Positions 8,806 through 15,660 of a stretch of 64,000 bases of DNA are shown here, in pieces. The stretch is from Comamonas testosteroni (GTDB lineage: Bacteria; Pseudomonadota; Gammaproteobacteria; Burkholderiales; Burkholderiaceae_C). Where the stretch lies: NCBI RefSeq assembly GCF_003569915.1, contig NZ_KZ984440.1, forward strand, positions 248,001 to 312,000. Direction: 5' to 3'. The notes beneath the pieces are model-generated. The model was not told where the DNA came from. It was given only the letters and a program-made list of their open reading frames with translations, and searched no databases. How positions within the stretch are numbered: position 1 is the first letter of the stretch; each line of letters begins with the position of its first letter. Made by a program: the position numbers and the translations under genes.

Positions 8806-8866
8806 TTTTAGATTGAATTGGCCTGATGTCCTTATTGCATATAGACATGAAGCTATTGTTTTTGAA
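8806..8866 (+). repeat. Dispersed hairpin repeat, copy B
   Basis: This copy of the dispersed family has the stem ATGTC (8826-8830) / GACAT (8844-8848), preceded by ATTGGCCTG and followed by AGCTAT and TTTTTGA. Compared with copy A, two stem base pairs differ on both sides in a compensatory way. Confidence 0.85.
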
Positions 8867-8912
8867 GTAATGATTGAGTGCGCTTGCCGATGTGCGTCTC
8901 TGGCGAAGACGC

Positions 8913-8940
8913 AAAAAAGCCAGTCCGAGAGACTGGCTTT
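8913..8940. terminator. Second copy of the GCCAGTC terminator hairpin
   Basis: AAAGCCAGTC (8916-8925) pairs with GACTGGCTTT (8931-8940), with A residues before and T residues after, so it could act in both directions. It lies between repeat copies B and C, about 160 bp after the first terminator, and could also terminate the minus-strand unit coming from the exporter gene. Confidence 0.75.
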
Positions 8941-8970
8941 TCATGGTCGCATGTTGGAGGTAGAAATGGA

Positions 8971-9034
8971 TTTCAGCTCACAATGCGCTGATGTCCATGT
9001 AATTCATAGACATGCAGCTATGGTTTTTGATTAT
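8971..9034 (+). repeat. Dispersed hairpin repeat, copy C
   Basis: The stem is ATGTC / GACAT around an AT-rich loop, followed by GCAGCTATGG and TTTTTGA. It overlaps the stop codon of the minus-strand exporter gene, as copy A overlaps the stop codon of its neighbour. With the terminator at 8913 it repeats the arrangement terminator plus copy B, so 8749-8866 and 8913-9034 look like a diverged tandem duplication. Confidence 0.82.
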
Positions 9035-10263
9035 TCTTCAGACGCATGTCTGCCAATTTCTGGCCAGTGGTGATGCAGGTAGATCCAGGCAATCAGGCCA
9101 ATCAGCATCATCAGAATCGAGCCCGTGGCCAGCAGCACCGCAGAGTGCATGACCAGTGGTGCCACGATGCCGGCCACAAAACCATTGGCGGCAGACCCCA
9201 CAACCGCTTGCAGCGATGAAGCCAGGCCGCGACGCTCGGGGTGAATGTCCAGAACCAGCAGCGTCACCACCGGCACCATCAGCGCCCAGCCATAGGCAAA
9301 CAGGCTGATGGGGATGAGAGCCCAGCTCACATGCGCAGGCCAGATCAGGTTGGCGCCCAGGTTGATCAGGCTCGTCACGCACATGATCAGAAAGCCATGG
9401 CGAATCTGGCGCTTGGGGGCGATGCGGCCCGCAAGGCGTCCGCTGGTCCAGCTGCCCGCCATGATGCCGCCAATCGTCGCGATAAAGAACCAGAAAAACT
9501 GCGTGGGCTGCAGTTGCAGGATATCGCCCAGAAATGCCGGTGCAGACAGCAGGTACAAAAACATGCCGTTGAACGGTATGCCGCTGGCCAGGGCCAGCAA
9601 GAGAAAGCGCGGGTCCGACAGCAGCGTGCCGTAGCCGCGCATCAAGGGCTTGAACTGAAAAGGCTGGCGCTTTTCGGGCGGCAGAGACTCCGGTAAGAAC
9701 CTGATGTTGATGCCCCAGAGAATCACGCCTGCAATGGTCAGCGCCCAGAAGACGGCTTGCCAGCCCAGATGCACAAACAGCCAGCCGCCCAGAATGGGGG
9801 CAAGTGCCGGTGCAATGCCGAAGAAGATGGTGATCTGCGCCATCATCCCCTGAGCCTGCGCAGGCGGGAAGATGTCGCGCACGATGGCGCGCGAAACCAC
9901 AATGCCAGCGCCCGTGGACAGGCCTTGCAGCGTGCGAAACACCACCAGTTGCGTGATGTTTTGCGACAGCGCGCAGCCAGCCGATGCCAGCGTGAACATC
10001 ACCAACCCCCAGAGGATCACGGGCCTGCGGCCAAAGCTGTCCGCCAGGGCACCATGAAACAGGTTCATGAAGGCAAAGCCCAGCAGATAGGCAGACAGCG
10101 TCTGCTGCATCTCGACGGGTGTTGCGCCCAGCGCCTTGGCAATGCCGGAGAAGGCGGGGATGTAGGTATCTACCGAGAACGGGCCGAGCATGCCGAGAAT
10201 GGCCAGCAGCACAGCCAGGGTCCAACGCGGTCCGCGCCAGAACGTGGAGAGGTCGTTTTGCAT
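9031..10263 (-). CDS. Bcr/CflA family MFS multidrug exporter
   Basis: This is a drug:H+ antiporter of the major facilitator superfamily (DHA1, 12 membrane helices) in the inner membrane; Bcr/CflA members export chloramphenicol-like compounds, bicyclomycin, sulfonamides or cysteine. The 410-residue protein begins with a first helix containing LGPFSVDTYIPAF, a typical Bcr/CflA signature with its membrane-embedded aspartate. It shows the MFS motif A loop GALADSFGRRPVILWG and a motif C region (GIAPALAPILGGWL). The gene stands alone on the minus strand, downstream of the tRNA array and its terminator. No Shine-Dalgarno sequence is evident before the ATG. The actual substrate cannot be told from sequence. 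Confidence 0.92.
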   Translation of the reverse strand: MQNDLSTFWRGPRWTLAVLLAILGMLGPFSVDTYIPAFSGIAKALGATPVEMQQTLSAYLLGFAFMNLFHGALADSFGRRPVILWGLVMFTLASAGCALSQNITQLVVFRTLQGLSTGAGIVVSRAIVRDIFPPAQAQGMMAQITIFFGIAPALAPILGGWLFVHLGWQAVFWALTIAGVILWGINIRFLPESLPPEKRQPFQFKPLMRGYGTLLSDPRFLLLALASGIPFNGMFLYLLSAPAFLGDILQLQPTQFFWFFIATIGGIMAGSWTSGRLAGRIAPKRQIRHGFLIMCVTSLINLGANLIWPAHVSWALIPISLFAYGWALMVPVVTLLVLDIHPERRGLASSLQAVVGSAANGFVAGIVAPLVMHSAVLLATGSILMMLIGLIAWIYLHHHWPEIGRHASEE

Positions 10264-10391
10264 AGTGAGTGATTAAGGGCGACGACACACCATCAGGGGT
10301 GTGGGCATGTCGTGAAACACCAGCATGATGCCCGAGTTGGCGCATTCATTGATGCAACAACTGTTTTGTCGGTAACGAATGCAGGTGGCAA

Positions 10392-10425
10392 CAAAAAAGC
10401 CAAAGCTTGGAGAAGCTTTGGCTTT
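10392..10425 (-). terminator. Terminator of the tRNA-Lys array
   Basis: The 12-bp perfect stem AAGCCAAAGCTT / AAGCTTTGGCTT with a 4-nt loop is followed on the minus strand by TTTTTT. It lies just after the last tRNA gene of the array. Confidence 0.93.
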
Positions 10426-10433
10426 GGTGTTTT

Positions 10434-10509
10434 TGGTGGGCCCTGAGTGATTCGAACACTCGACCAACGGATTAAGAGTCCGCTGCTCTACCAACTGAGC
10501 TAAGAGCCC
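10434..10509 (-). tRNA. tRNA-Lys(CTT), copy 4 (promoter-distal)
   Basis: The 76-nt gene includes an encoded 3' CCA. The acceptor stem is GGGCTCT / AGGGCCC, the D arm contains AGCTCAGTTGGTAGAGC, the anticodon loop is CTCTTAA with anticodon CTT (reads AAG), and the T arm contains GTTCGAATC. It is identical in sequence to the three other copies. Confidence 0.97.
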
Positions 10510-10557
10510 GCCGGAGTAACCGGAGGATCAATCTGAAAAATCAGACCGAATAAATTG

Positions 10558-10633
10558 TGGTGGGCCCTGAGTGATTCGAACACTCGACCAACGGATTAAG
10601 AGTCCGCTGCTCTACCAACTGAGCTAAGAGCCC
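10558..10633 (-). tRNA. tRNA-Lys(CTT), copy 3
   Basis: This is the same 76-nt sequence with anticodon CTT and encoded CCA. It is separated from copy 4 by a 48-bp spacer holding a TCTGA / TCAGA hairpin (10532-10545). Confidence 0.97.
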
Positions 10634-10684
10634 GCCGGAGTAAACCGGAGGATCAACCTGAAAAATCAGACTGAAGAAATTTTG

Positions 10685-10760
10685 TGGTGGGCCCTGAGTG
10701 ATTCGAACACTCGACCAACGGATTAAGAGTCCGCTGCTCTACCAACTGAGCTAAGAGCCC
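10685..10760 (-). tRNA. tRNA-Lys(CTT), copy 2
   Basis: This is the same 76-nt sequence with anticodon CTT and encoded CCA. The 51-bp spacer to copy 3 again carries the TCTGA / TCAGA type hairpin. Confidence 0.97.
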
Positions 10761-10812
10761 GCCGGAGTAAATCCGGAGGATCAATCTGGTGCAAAACCAG
10801 ACTGAAGAATTT

Positions 10813-10888
10813 TGGTGGGCCCTGAGTGATTCGAACACTCGACCAACGGATTAAGAGTCCGCTGCTCTACCAACTGAGCTAAGAGCCC
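10813..10888 (-). tRNA. tRNA-Lys(CTT), copy 1 (promoter-proximal)
   Basis: This is the first gene of the minus-strand array, with the same sequence and encoded CCA. In the 52-bp spacer to copy 2 the hairpin is TCTGGT (10785-10790) / ACCAGA (10796-10801), a paired change from the other spacers. Upstream, a CATAAT box on the minus strand (10921-10926) may be the -10 of the array promoter; no good -35 is visible. Confidence 0.97.
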
Positions 10889-10966
10889 CACACCACGCAT
10901 GCGCTGCAAGCGAGACCGCAATTATGCGCCAATTCTGAATGCCTCGCAGCAAAACACGGGTTTTTT

Positions 10967-11848
10967 TCAGTCCAAAGCGTTACGTCTTTGCAATTCAACG
11001 AACAAACCGGCCTGATCCAGATCGCCCAATCCGTTTTTCACGCCTTCGGCATAGAGCTGCTCCAGCAAGCCGGTGATGGGGGCATCAAAGTCGATTTCCT
11101 CGGCCGTGGCCATGGCATTGCGCATGTCTTTGAGCTGCACCGTCATGCGGCCACGCGGCGCAAAGTCGTGCTTGACCATGCGCTCGCCGTGCACTTGCAG
11201 AATGCGGCTGTCGGCAAAGCCGCCGGAGATTGCTTCGCGTACCTTGGCCGGGTCGGCGCCGCCATGCTCAGCCAGCAGCAAAGCCTCGGCCACGGCCCCG
11301 ATGGTGATGCCCACAATCATCTGGTTGGCCAGTTTTGCGAGCTGACCTGCACCATGCGGTCCCACATGGGTGGCGCGGCCCAGCGCCGCAAACACGGGCA
11401 GGGCGCGCTCAAAGTCCGCCGCCTCGCCGCCCGCCATGATGGCCAGCGTGCCCGCTTCCGCGCCCAGTGTGCCGCCGGAGACGGGCGCGTCCAGGTGCTG
11501 TACGCCGAGAGCCTGCAGCTTGTTGGCGTGCTCGCGTGCCTCACGTGGCTGAATGGATGCCATATCGATGAACAGCGAGCCCTTGCGCATGGCCTGCGCT
11601 ACGCTCAGCTCAAAGAGCACATTGCCGACGGTGGCGCCGTTCTCCAGCAGGCTCACGGCAAAGTCCACATCACGCACGGCGTCAGCGGCCTTGTCGTGAA
11701 TCGTCACGCCATCGGATGCCAGTGGCTCAGCCTTGGCGCGCGTGCGGTTCCAGGCTTGGACTTCGTGCCCGGCTTTGGCCAGGCGGCGGGCCATGGGCAG
11801 GCCCATCATTCCGGTGCCCAGAACAGCGATCTTCAAACCAGTGCTCAT
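10967..11848 (-). CDS. 3-hydroxyisobutyrate dehydrogenase-family NAD(P)-dependent reductase
   Basis: This beta-hydroxyacid dehydrogenase acts on 3-hydroxyisobutyrate, tartronate semialdehyde or a related 3-hydroxy/oxo acid. The 293-residue protein has the N-terminal Rossmann motif (IAVLGTGMMGLPMARRLAKAG), then the substrate-binding signature DAPVSGGTLGAEAGTLAIMAGG, and the catalytic lysine region GQLAKLANQMIVG. The length is normal. An AGGAAG ribosome-binding site lies 8 nt before the ATG. No gly or mms pathway genes flank it, so the substrate stays open; tartronate semialdehyde reductase (GarR/GlxR) is one alternative. It is downstream of guaC on the same strand but separated by a terminator. 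Confidence 0.88.
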   Translation of the reverse strand: MSTGLKIAVLGTGMMGLPMARRLAKAGHEVQAWNRTRAKAEPLASDGVTIHDKAADAVRDVDFAVSLLENGATVGNVLFELSVAQAMRKGSLFIDMASIQPREAREHANKLQALGVQHLDAPVSGGTLGAEAGTLAIMAGGEAADFERALPVFAALGRATHVGPHGAGQLAKLANQMIVGITIGAVAEALLLAEHGGADPAKVREAISGGFADSRILQVHGERMVKHDFAPRGRMTVQLKDMRNAMATAEEIDFDAPITGLLEQLYAEGVKNGLGDLDQAGLFVELQRRNALD

Positions 11849-11952
11849 TGCGTTGCTTCCTTGAATCTTTTTACGAATGGGCTACATGCTAGCGTCTGTT
11901 GATTGCCGCAATGGCTGGCAACTACGCAGATCAGTTGTGTGATGCAAGGCAG

Positions 11953-11994
11953 AAAACATCAAGGGCAGCCGAAGCTGCCCTTGATGCTTTTTTT
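11953..11994. terminator. Strong bidirectional-type terminator hairpin downstream of guaC
   Basis: The 13-bp perfect stem CATCAAGGGCAGC (11957-11969) / GCTGCCCTTGATG (11974-11986) reads with a TTCG loop on the minus strand. The plus-strand side is followed by seven T residues and the minus-strand side by four. It probably ends guaC transcription. Confidence 0.85.
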
Positions 11995-12028
11995 GGAAGT
12001 TCACCTTCGCGCTGGTGAGATGCGCTGT

Positions 12029-12187
12029 GAGCGTGCTGATGATCTCTACGGAGCTGCGCCAGTGTCTTTGCGGGCGGTCTGCGTTGTTGCAGTCGCTTGC
12101 AAGGCATGAGCCTTGCTGCGCACCTGCGCCTAGCATCCCATCCCGCAAAGACGCTGGCGCAGCACCGAGGAGATCGTCAGCACGCTC
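12029..12187. repeat. 159-bp imperfect palindrome directly after guaC
   Basis: Two 46-nt arms pair at 38 positions: GAGCGTGCTGA/TCAGCACGCTC, GATCTC/GAGATC, GCTGCGCCAG/CTGGCGCAGC and GTCTTTGCGGG/CCCGCAAAGAC, with an unpaired 6-nt internal segment. The 67-nt centre holds a second perfect hairpin, GCAAGGC-ATGA-GCCTTGC (12099-12116). It starts 4 bp after the guaC stop codon. It is far longer than a terminator and has no T tract, so it looks like a MITE- or BIME-type element or a processed RNA. No gene is seen in 11849-12190. Confidence 0.8.
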
Positions 12188-12190
12188 TGC

Positions 12191-13168
12191 TTACATCAGC
12201 AGATGCTCGCCGGCGTTATCGCCGCCGAGGATGACGTAGTTCACCTTGCGGATGTCCATGAGCTTGGTGCCACCGGCGTAGCTGATGGAGGACTGGGTGT
12301 CCTGCTGCATTTCGACCAGCGTGTTCATCAGCGGGCCCTTGACGGGTTCCAGAATGCGCTTGCCCTCGACGTGCTTGTACTCACCCTTGTTGAAGTCGGA
12401 AGCCGAGCCGTAGTATTCCTTGTACAACTGGCCGTCCACTTCCACGGTCTTGCCGGGCGACTCTTCATGGCCTGCGAACAGCGAGCCAATCATGATCATG
12501 GTGGCGCCAAAGCGAATGCTCTTGGCAATATCGCCATGGCTGCGAATGCCTCCATCGGCAATGATGGGTTTGGTGGCGACACGGGCGCACCACTTGAGCG
12601 CAGACAGCTGCCAGCCGCCAGTACCAAAACCCGTCTTCAGCTTGGTGATGCAGACTTTGCCCGGGCCCACGCCGACCTTGGTCGCGTCAGCGCCCCAGTT
12701 TTCCAGGTCGATCACGGCTTCAGGTGTCGCCACGTTGCCGGCGATCACAAACGCTGCAGGAATTTTTTCCTTCAGGTAGGCGATCATGTTTTTCACGCTG
12801 TCGGCATGGCCGTGGGCGATGTCGATGGTGATGTACTCGGGGCAGATGCCCTGGGCGACAAACTGATCCACCGTGTCGTAGTCGGGCTGCTTCACGCCCA
12901 GCGAGATCGAGGCGAACAGGCCTTGCGACTGCATGGACTTGGTGAAGGCCACGTTATCGATGTCAAAACGGTGCATCACATAGAAGAAACCGTTTTGTGC
13001 CAAAAAAGTGCAGATCTTCTCATCCACCACCGTCTTCATGTTGGCGGGCACGACCGGCATCTTGAAGGTGCGGTTGCCCAGCACGACGCTGGTGTCACAT
13101 TCCGAACGGCTTTCCACGCGGCACTTGCGGGGCAGCAGCAGAATGTTGTCGTAGTCGAAGATTTCCAT
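12191..13168 (-). CDS. guaC: GMP reductase
   Basis: The enzyme reduces GMP to IMP with NADPH, releasing ammonia, in purine interconversion. The 325-residue protein is of the shorter bacterial GuaC type without CBS domains. Visible are the N-terminal segment [13 protein letters not shown], the (beta/alpha)8 barrel phosphate loop, the catalytic cysteine in [11 protein letters not shown] (C173), GTGGWQ, and [21 protein letters not shown] site lies 9 nt before the ATG. The gene ends at the long palindrome. No recognised purine riboswitch was found in the 109 bp between the tetR terminator and the start codon. Confidence 0.95.
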   Translation of the reverse strand: MEIFDYDNILLLPRKCRVESRSECDTSVVLGNRTFKMPVVPANMKTVVDEKICTFLAQNGFFYVMHRFDIDNVAFTKSMQSQGLFASISLGVKQPDYDTVDQFVAQGICPEYITIDIAHGHADSVKNMIAYLKEKIPAAFVIAGNVATPEAVIDLENWGADATKVGVGPGKVCITKLKTGFGTGGWQLSALKWCARVATKPIIADGGIRSHGDIAKSIRFGATMIMIGSLFAGHEESPGKTVEVDGQLYKEYYGSASDFNKGEYKHVEGKRILEPVKGPLMNTLVEMQQDTQSSISYAGGTKLMDIRKVNYVILGGDNAGEHLLM

Positions 13169-13277
13169 GGTTCCAAGCTCCGGAAAAGGTCATGGCGGGA
13201 ATCTCACCCACCTCAATTTTCAAGGATAGGCGCTTGGCTTGGAGACCGGTCTTTGGCGCTGCTGGCAAAGAGCAGGC

Positions 13278-13312
13278 AAAAAAAACCGGACCTCAAAAAA
13301 CTTGGGCCCGGT
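13278..13312 (-). terminator. Terminator after the tetR gene (minus strand)
   Basis: On the minus strand ACCGGGCC pairs with GGTCCGGT (one G-U) and is followed by eight T residues. It isolates guaC from the upstream tetR gene. Confidence 0.85.
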
Positions 13313-13364
13313 GATTGATTCTATACGGCGCAGCCAGGAAGTACACACATCCATGCGCTTATTA

Positions 13365-13390
13365 GGTCTATAAGGAAATTCTTATAGACC
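13365..13390. promoter_or_regulatory. Perfect 10-bp AT-rich palindrome between guaC and tetR
   Basis: GGTCTATAAG (13365-13374) and CTTATAGACC (13381-13390) flank a 6-nt spacer, 5 bp after the tetR stop codon. It lacks a T tract, and a separate terminator follows, so it could be a protein-binding site rather than a terminator. No partner is known. Confidence 0.5.
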
Positions 13391-13395
13391 GAACT

Positions 13396-14004
13396 TCAAG
13401 CCTGCGTGCCATAAGCGCGCAGGAAAACATCGACTGCGCGCTGGGTGCATTTGCTGATCTCCTGCTCGGTGGGTGCGGGTAGATGCTGGAACATAAAGTG
13501 CGGCAAAAGCTCGGACTCCAGCAGGGCCAGCAACTGGTGCAGCATCACTTCAAGATCGGTTTTGCGCAGCAGCTTGCGAGCGATGGCCTGCTTGAGAAAC
13601 TCCATCACCACGGCATTGCCGCGCGCAGGACCCATTTCCCAGCAGCGTTGCCCGATGTTGGAGCGGCCAGCCTCAGACACCAGCAGGCGGCGCACCGCCA
13701 TCACATCGGGCGAATACAGCAGGCCCAGAAAGCGTTGGCCAAAGTTGCGCAGGGCCTGCGCTACATCGCCGCTGGCAGCCTGCAGCGACAGCATGGTGTG
13801 CTGGAACTCGGCCTCGGAAGCGCGAAACATCACTTCCAGAAACAACGACTCTTTGGAGGGGAAGTAGTTGTAGAGCGTGGCCTTGGAGCCGCCCAGTCGG
13901 GCACAGATCTCGGACATGGAAGTGCGTTCAAAGCCCAGCTCTGCAAAAGCTGCAGCGGCCACATCAATGATGGCTTGTCGCTTCTCTTCCGTCTTGGTGC
14001 GCAT
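13396..14004 (-). CDS. TetR/AcrR-family transcriptional repressor of the efflux operon
   Basis: The N-terminal TetR helix-turn-helix lies in RQAIIDVAAAAFAELGFERTSMSEICARLGGSKATLYNYF, followed by a helical ligand-binding domain. The start was placed at MRTKTEEK (202 residues), which has an AGGA site about 11 nt upstream; a longer form starting at 14061 lacks one and would extend into the divergent promoter. The gene is divergent from the OMF-EmrA-EmrB operon, and a perfect palindrome on that promoter is the probable operator. By analogy with similar regulators it likely responds to a compound exported by the pump. The ligand is unknown. Confidence 0.9.
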   Translation of the reverse strand: MRTKTEEKRQAIIDVAAAAFAELGFERTSMSEICARLGGSKATLYNYFPSKESLFLEVMFRASEAEFQHTMLSLQAASGDVAQALRNFGQRFLGLLYSPDVMAVRRLLVSEAGRSNIGQRCWEMGPARGNAVVMEFLKQAIARKLLRKTDLEVMLHQLLALLESELLPHFMFQHLPAPTEQEISKCTQRAVDVFLRAYGTQA

Positions 14005-14050
14005 GGGGCGAAATGTCCTTGGATTCTTGTGATGTCTTTCAGTGTAGCGC

Positions 14051-14092
14051 TTGCGGTTCATTTCACTGAAAACTTATACTGTACTGTACAGT
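14051..14092 (+). promoter_or_regulatory. Promoter and TetR-type operator of the efflux operon
   Basis: A -35 box TTGCGG (14051-14056) and a -10 box TATACT (14075-14080) are separated by 18 bp. The palindrome ACTGTAC-T-GTACAGT (14078-14092) overlaps the -10 box and the expected start point, the usual arrangement for TetR repression. Confidence 0.72.
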
Positions 14093-14110
14093 TCATTAAT
14101 AGAGTATTTC

Positions 14111-15610
14111 ATGAGAACACGCATCGCATCTGCGCTGGAGGGTGTTGGGCAGGCGCGCACCGGCTGGCTGGCCCTGGGTCTGTCCCTGCTACTGGCCGCC
14201 TGCGCACAGGTTCCGGAGTGGGAGGGAAAGGCCAAGCTGGCAACAGCCGTGCCTGAGAGCTTGCAGGCTACGCGCGACGTCGCGCACATGGACTGGCCGA
14301 CTGAACAATGGTGGCAGCGCTACGACGATGCACAGCTCAATCAGCTGATTGCTGAAGCCCTGCTGGGCGCGCCTGATATGGCTGCCGCTGCGGCCCGCGT
14401 GCAGCAGGCCAGAGCCATGCTGGGCGTGAGCGAATCGGCGAGCGCACCGCAAATCTCGGCCCGCGCATCGGCGACCGAGGACAAGATCAGCTACAACTAT
14501 CTGACTCCTTCGGCCTTTGCGCCGCGCGGCATGAATGACTATGGCCGCGCTTCGCTGGACCTGAGCTGGTCGCTGGATTTCTGGGGCAAGCAGCGCGCGG
14601 CGGTGGCTGCCGCAGCGGGTGAGTTGGCTGCCCGCGAAGCCGACGCTGCACAGGCCCGATTGCTTCTGTCGAGCAATGTAGCTGCCGCCTATGCGCAACT
14701 GCTGCGCCTGGCGGCCAACGAGCAATCGCTGGCGCAGTCCGTCAAGGTGCGCAAGGCCACGGCCGATCTGTTTGCCGAGCGCTATGCCAATGGACTGGAA
14801 AACAAGGGCAGCGTGCACAGCGCCCAGGCGCGCCTGGCTGCAGCGCAGGCAGAGCTGTCGCAGATGCAGGAGCAAGTGGGCCTGCAGCGCAACAGCATTG
14901 CGGCGCTGATGGGCGCGGCCCCTGATCGTGGAGCTTCCATTCATATCGACGCCAATCGTCTGAAGCATCCATGGCAGCAGAACTGGGCCTTGCCCGAGCA
15001 ACTGCCCGCCAATCTGCTGGGACGCAGGCCTGATGTGGTCGCCGCCAGACTGCAGGCGCAGGCGCTGGAGTCGCAAGTTGCCTCCAAACAGGCCGAGTTC
15101 TATCCCGACGTGAACTTGAGCGCCTTTGTGGGCGTGCAGTCTCTGGGCTTGAACATGCTGACCAAGAGCGGCTCCAGCATTGCCAGCGTGGGCCCTGCCA
15201 TCAGCCTGCCCATCTTCAACGGCGGGCGTTTGCGCTCGGAGCTGGGTGCATCGCGTGCGCGTTATGACGAAGCGGTGGCCCAGTACCACGCCACGCTCAA
15301 TCGCGCCCTGCAGGAAGTAGCAGACAACGCCACCAGTCAGCGTGCGCTACAGCAGCAACTGACGGCGATGCGGCAGGCGGTGCAAGCCGCGACCGAAGCA
15401 CACCGGGTGGCCCGCAACCGCTATGAAGGCGGACTGGCGCGTTACCTCGACGTGTTGTCTGCCGAGGACCAGTTGCTGGCCAGCATGCGCCAACTGGTCG
15501 ATGTGCAGTCGCGGGCGCTGACGCTGGACATAGATCTGCACCGCGCTCTGGGGGGCGGCTGGAGTGAGGTATCGGCCGGGACTCCAGCAGCACTTCCACC
15601 CAAGGCTTGA
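14111..15610 (+). CDS. Outer-membrane efflux lipoprotein (NodT/OprM family)
   Basis: This is the trimeric outer-membrane channel of a tripartite efflux pump. The start at 14111 gives 499 residues. A signal peptide ends at the lipobox LLLAAC (C31), so the protein is lipid-anchored. Two outer membrane efflux (OEP) repeats follow, with the typical WWQRYDDAQLNQLI motif after the N-terminus, DLSWSLDFWGKQRAA in repeat 1, and SLPIFNGGRLRSEL in repeat 2. It is the first gene of an operon with emrA (50 bp downstream) and emrB. A TetR-type operator overlaps its promoter. Confidence 0.93.
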   Translation: MRTRIASALEGVGQARTGWLALGLSLLLAACAQVPEWEGKAKLATAVPESLQATRDVAHMDWPTEQWWQRYDDAQLNQLIAEALLGAPDMAAAAARVQQARAMLGVSESASAPQISARASATEDKISYNYLTPSAFAPRGMNDYGRASLDLSWSLDFWGKQRAAVAAAAGELAAREADAAQARLLLSSNVAAAYAQLLRLAANEQSLAQSVKVRKATADLFAERYANGLENKGSVHSAQARLAAAQAELSQMQEQVGLQRNSIAALMGAAPDRGASIHIDANRLKHPWQQNWALPEQLPANLLGRRPDVVAARLQAQALESQVASKQAEFYPDVNLSAFVGVQSLGLNMLTKSGSSIASVGPAISLPIFNGGRLRSELGASRARYDEAVAQYHATLNRALQEVADNATSQRALQQQLTAMRQAVQAATEAHRVARNRYEGGLARYLDVLSAEDQLLASMRQLVDVQSRALTLDIDLHRALGGGWSEVSAGTPAALPPKA

Positions 15611-15660
15611 GCACGCTTGCGTTGCCTGATTTTGAGAACTGAATATTTCCAAGGTTTTGT

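Noticed and set aside
10434..10888. tRNA array considered as an integration site for a genomic island
   Set aside because: No integrase, direct-repeat attachment site or foreign gene block borders it.
12015..12239. Short plus-strand open frame in the guaC downstream region
   Set aside because: It runs through the long palindrome into guaC antisense; no ribosome-binding site or conserved sequence.
13169..13277. Possible purine riboswitch before guaC
   Set aside because: No purine-aptamer core or other known riboswitch sequence could be recognised in the leader.
13365..13390. Palindrome considered as the TetR operator
   Set aside because: It lies after the tetR gene, not at its promoter; the ACTGTAC palindrome at 14078-14092 overlaps the divergent promoter and fits far better.
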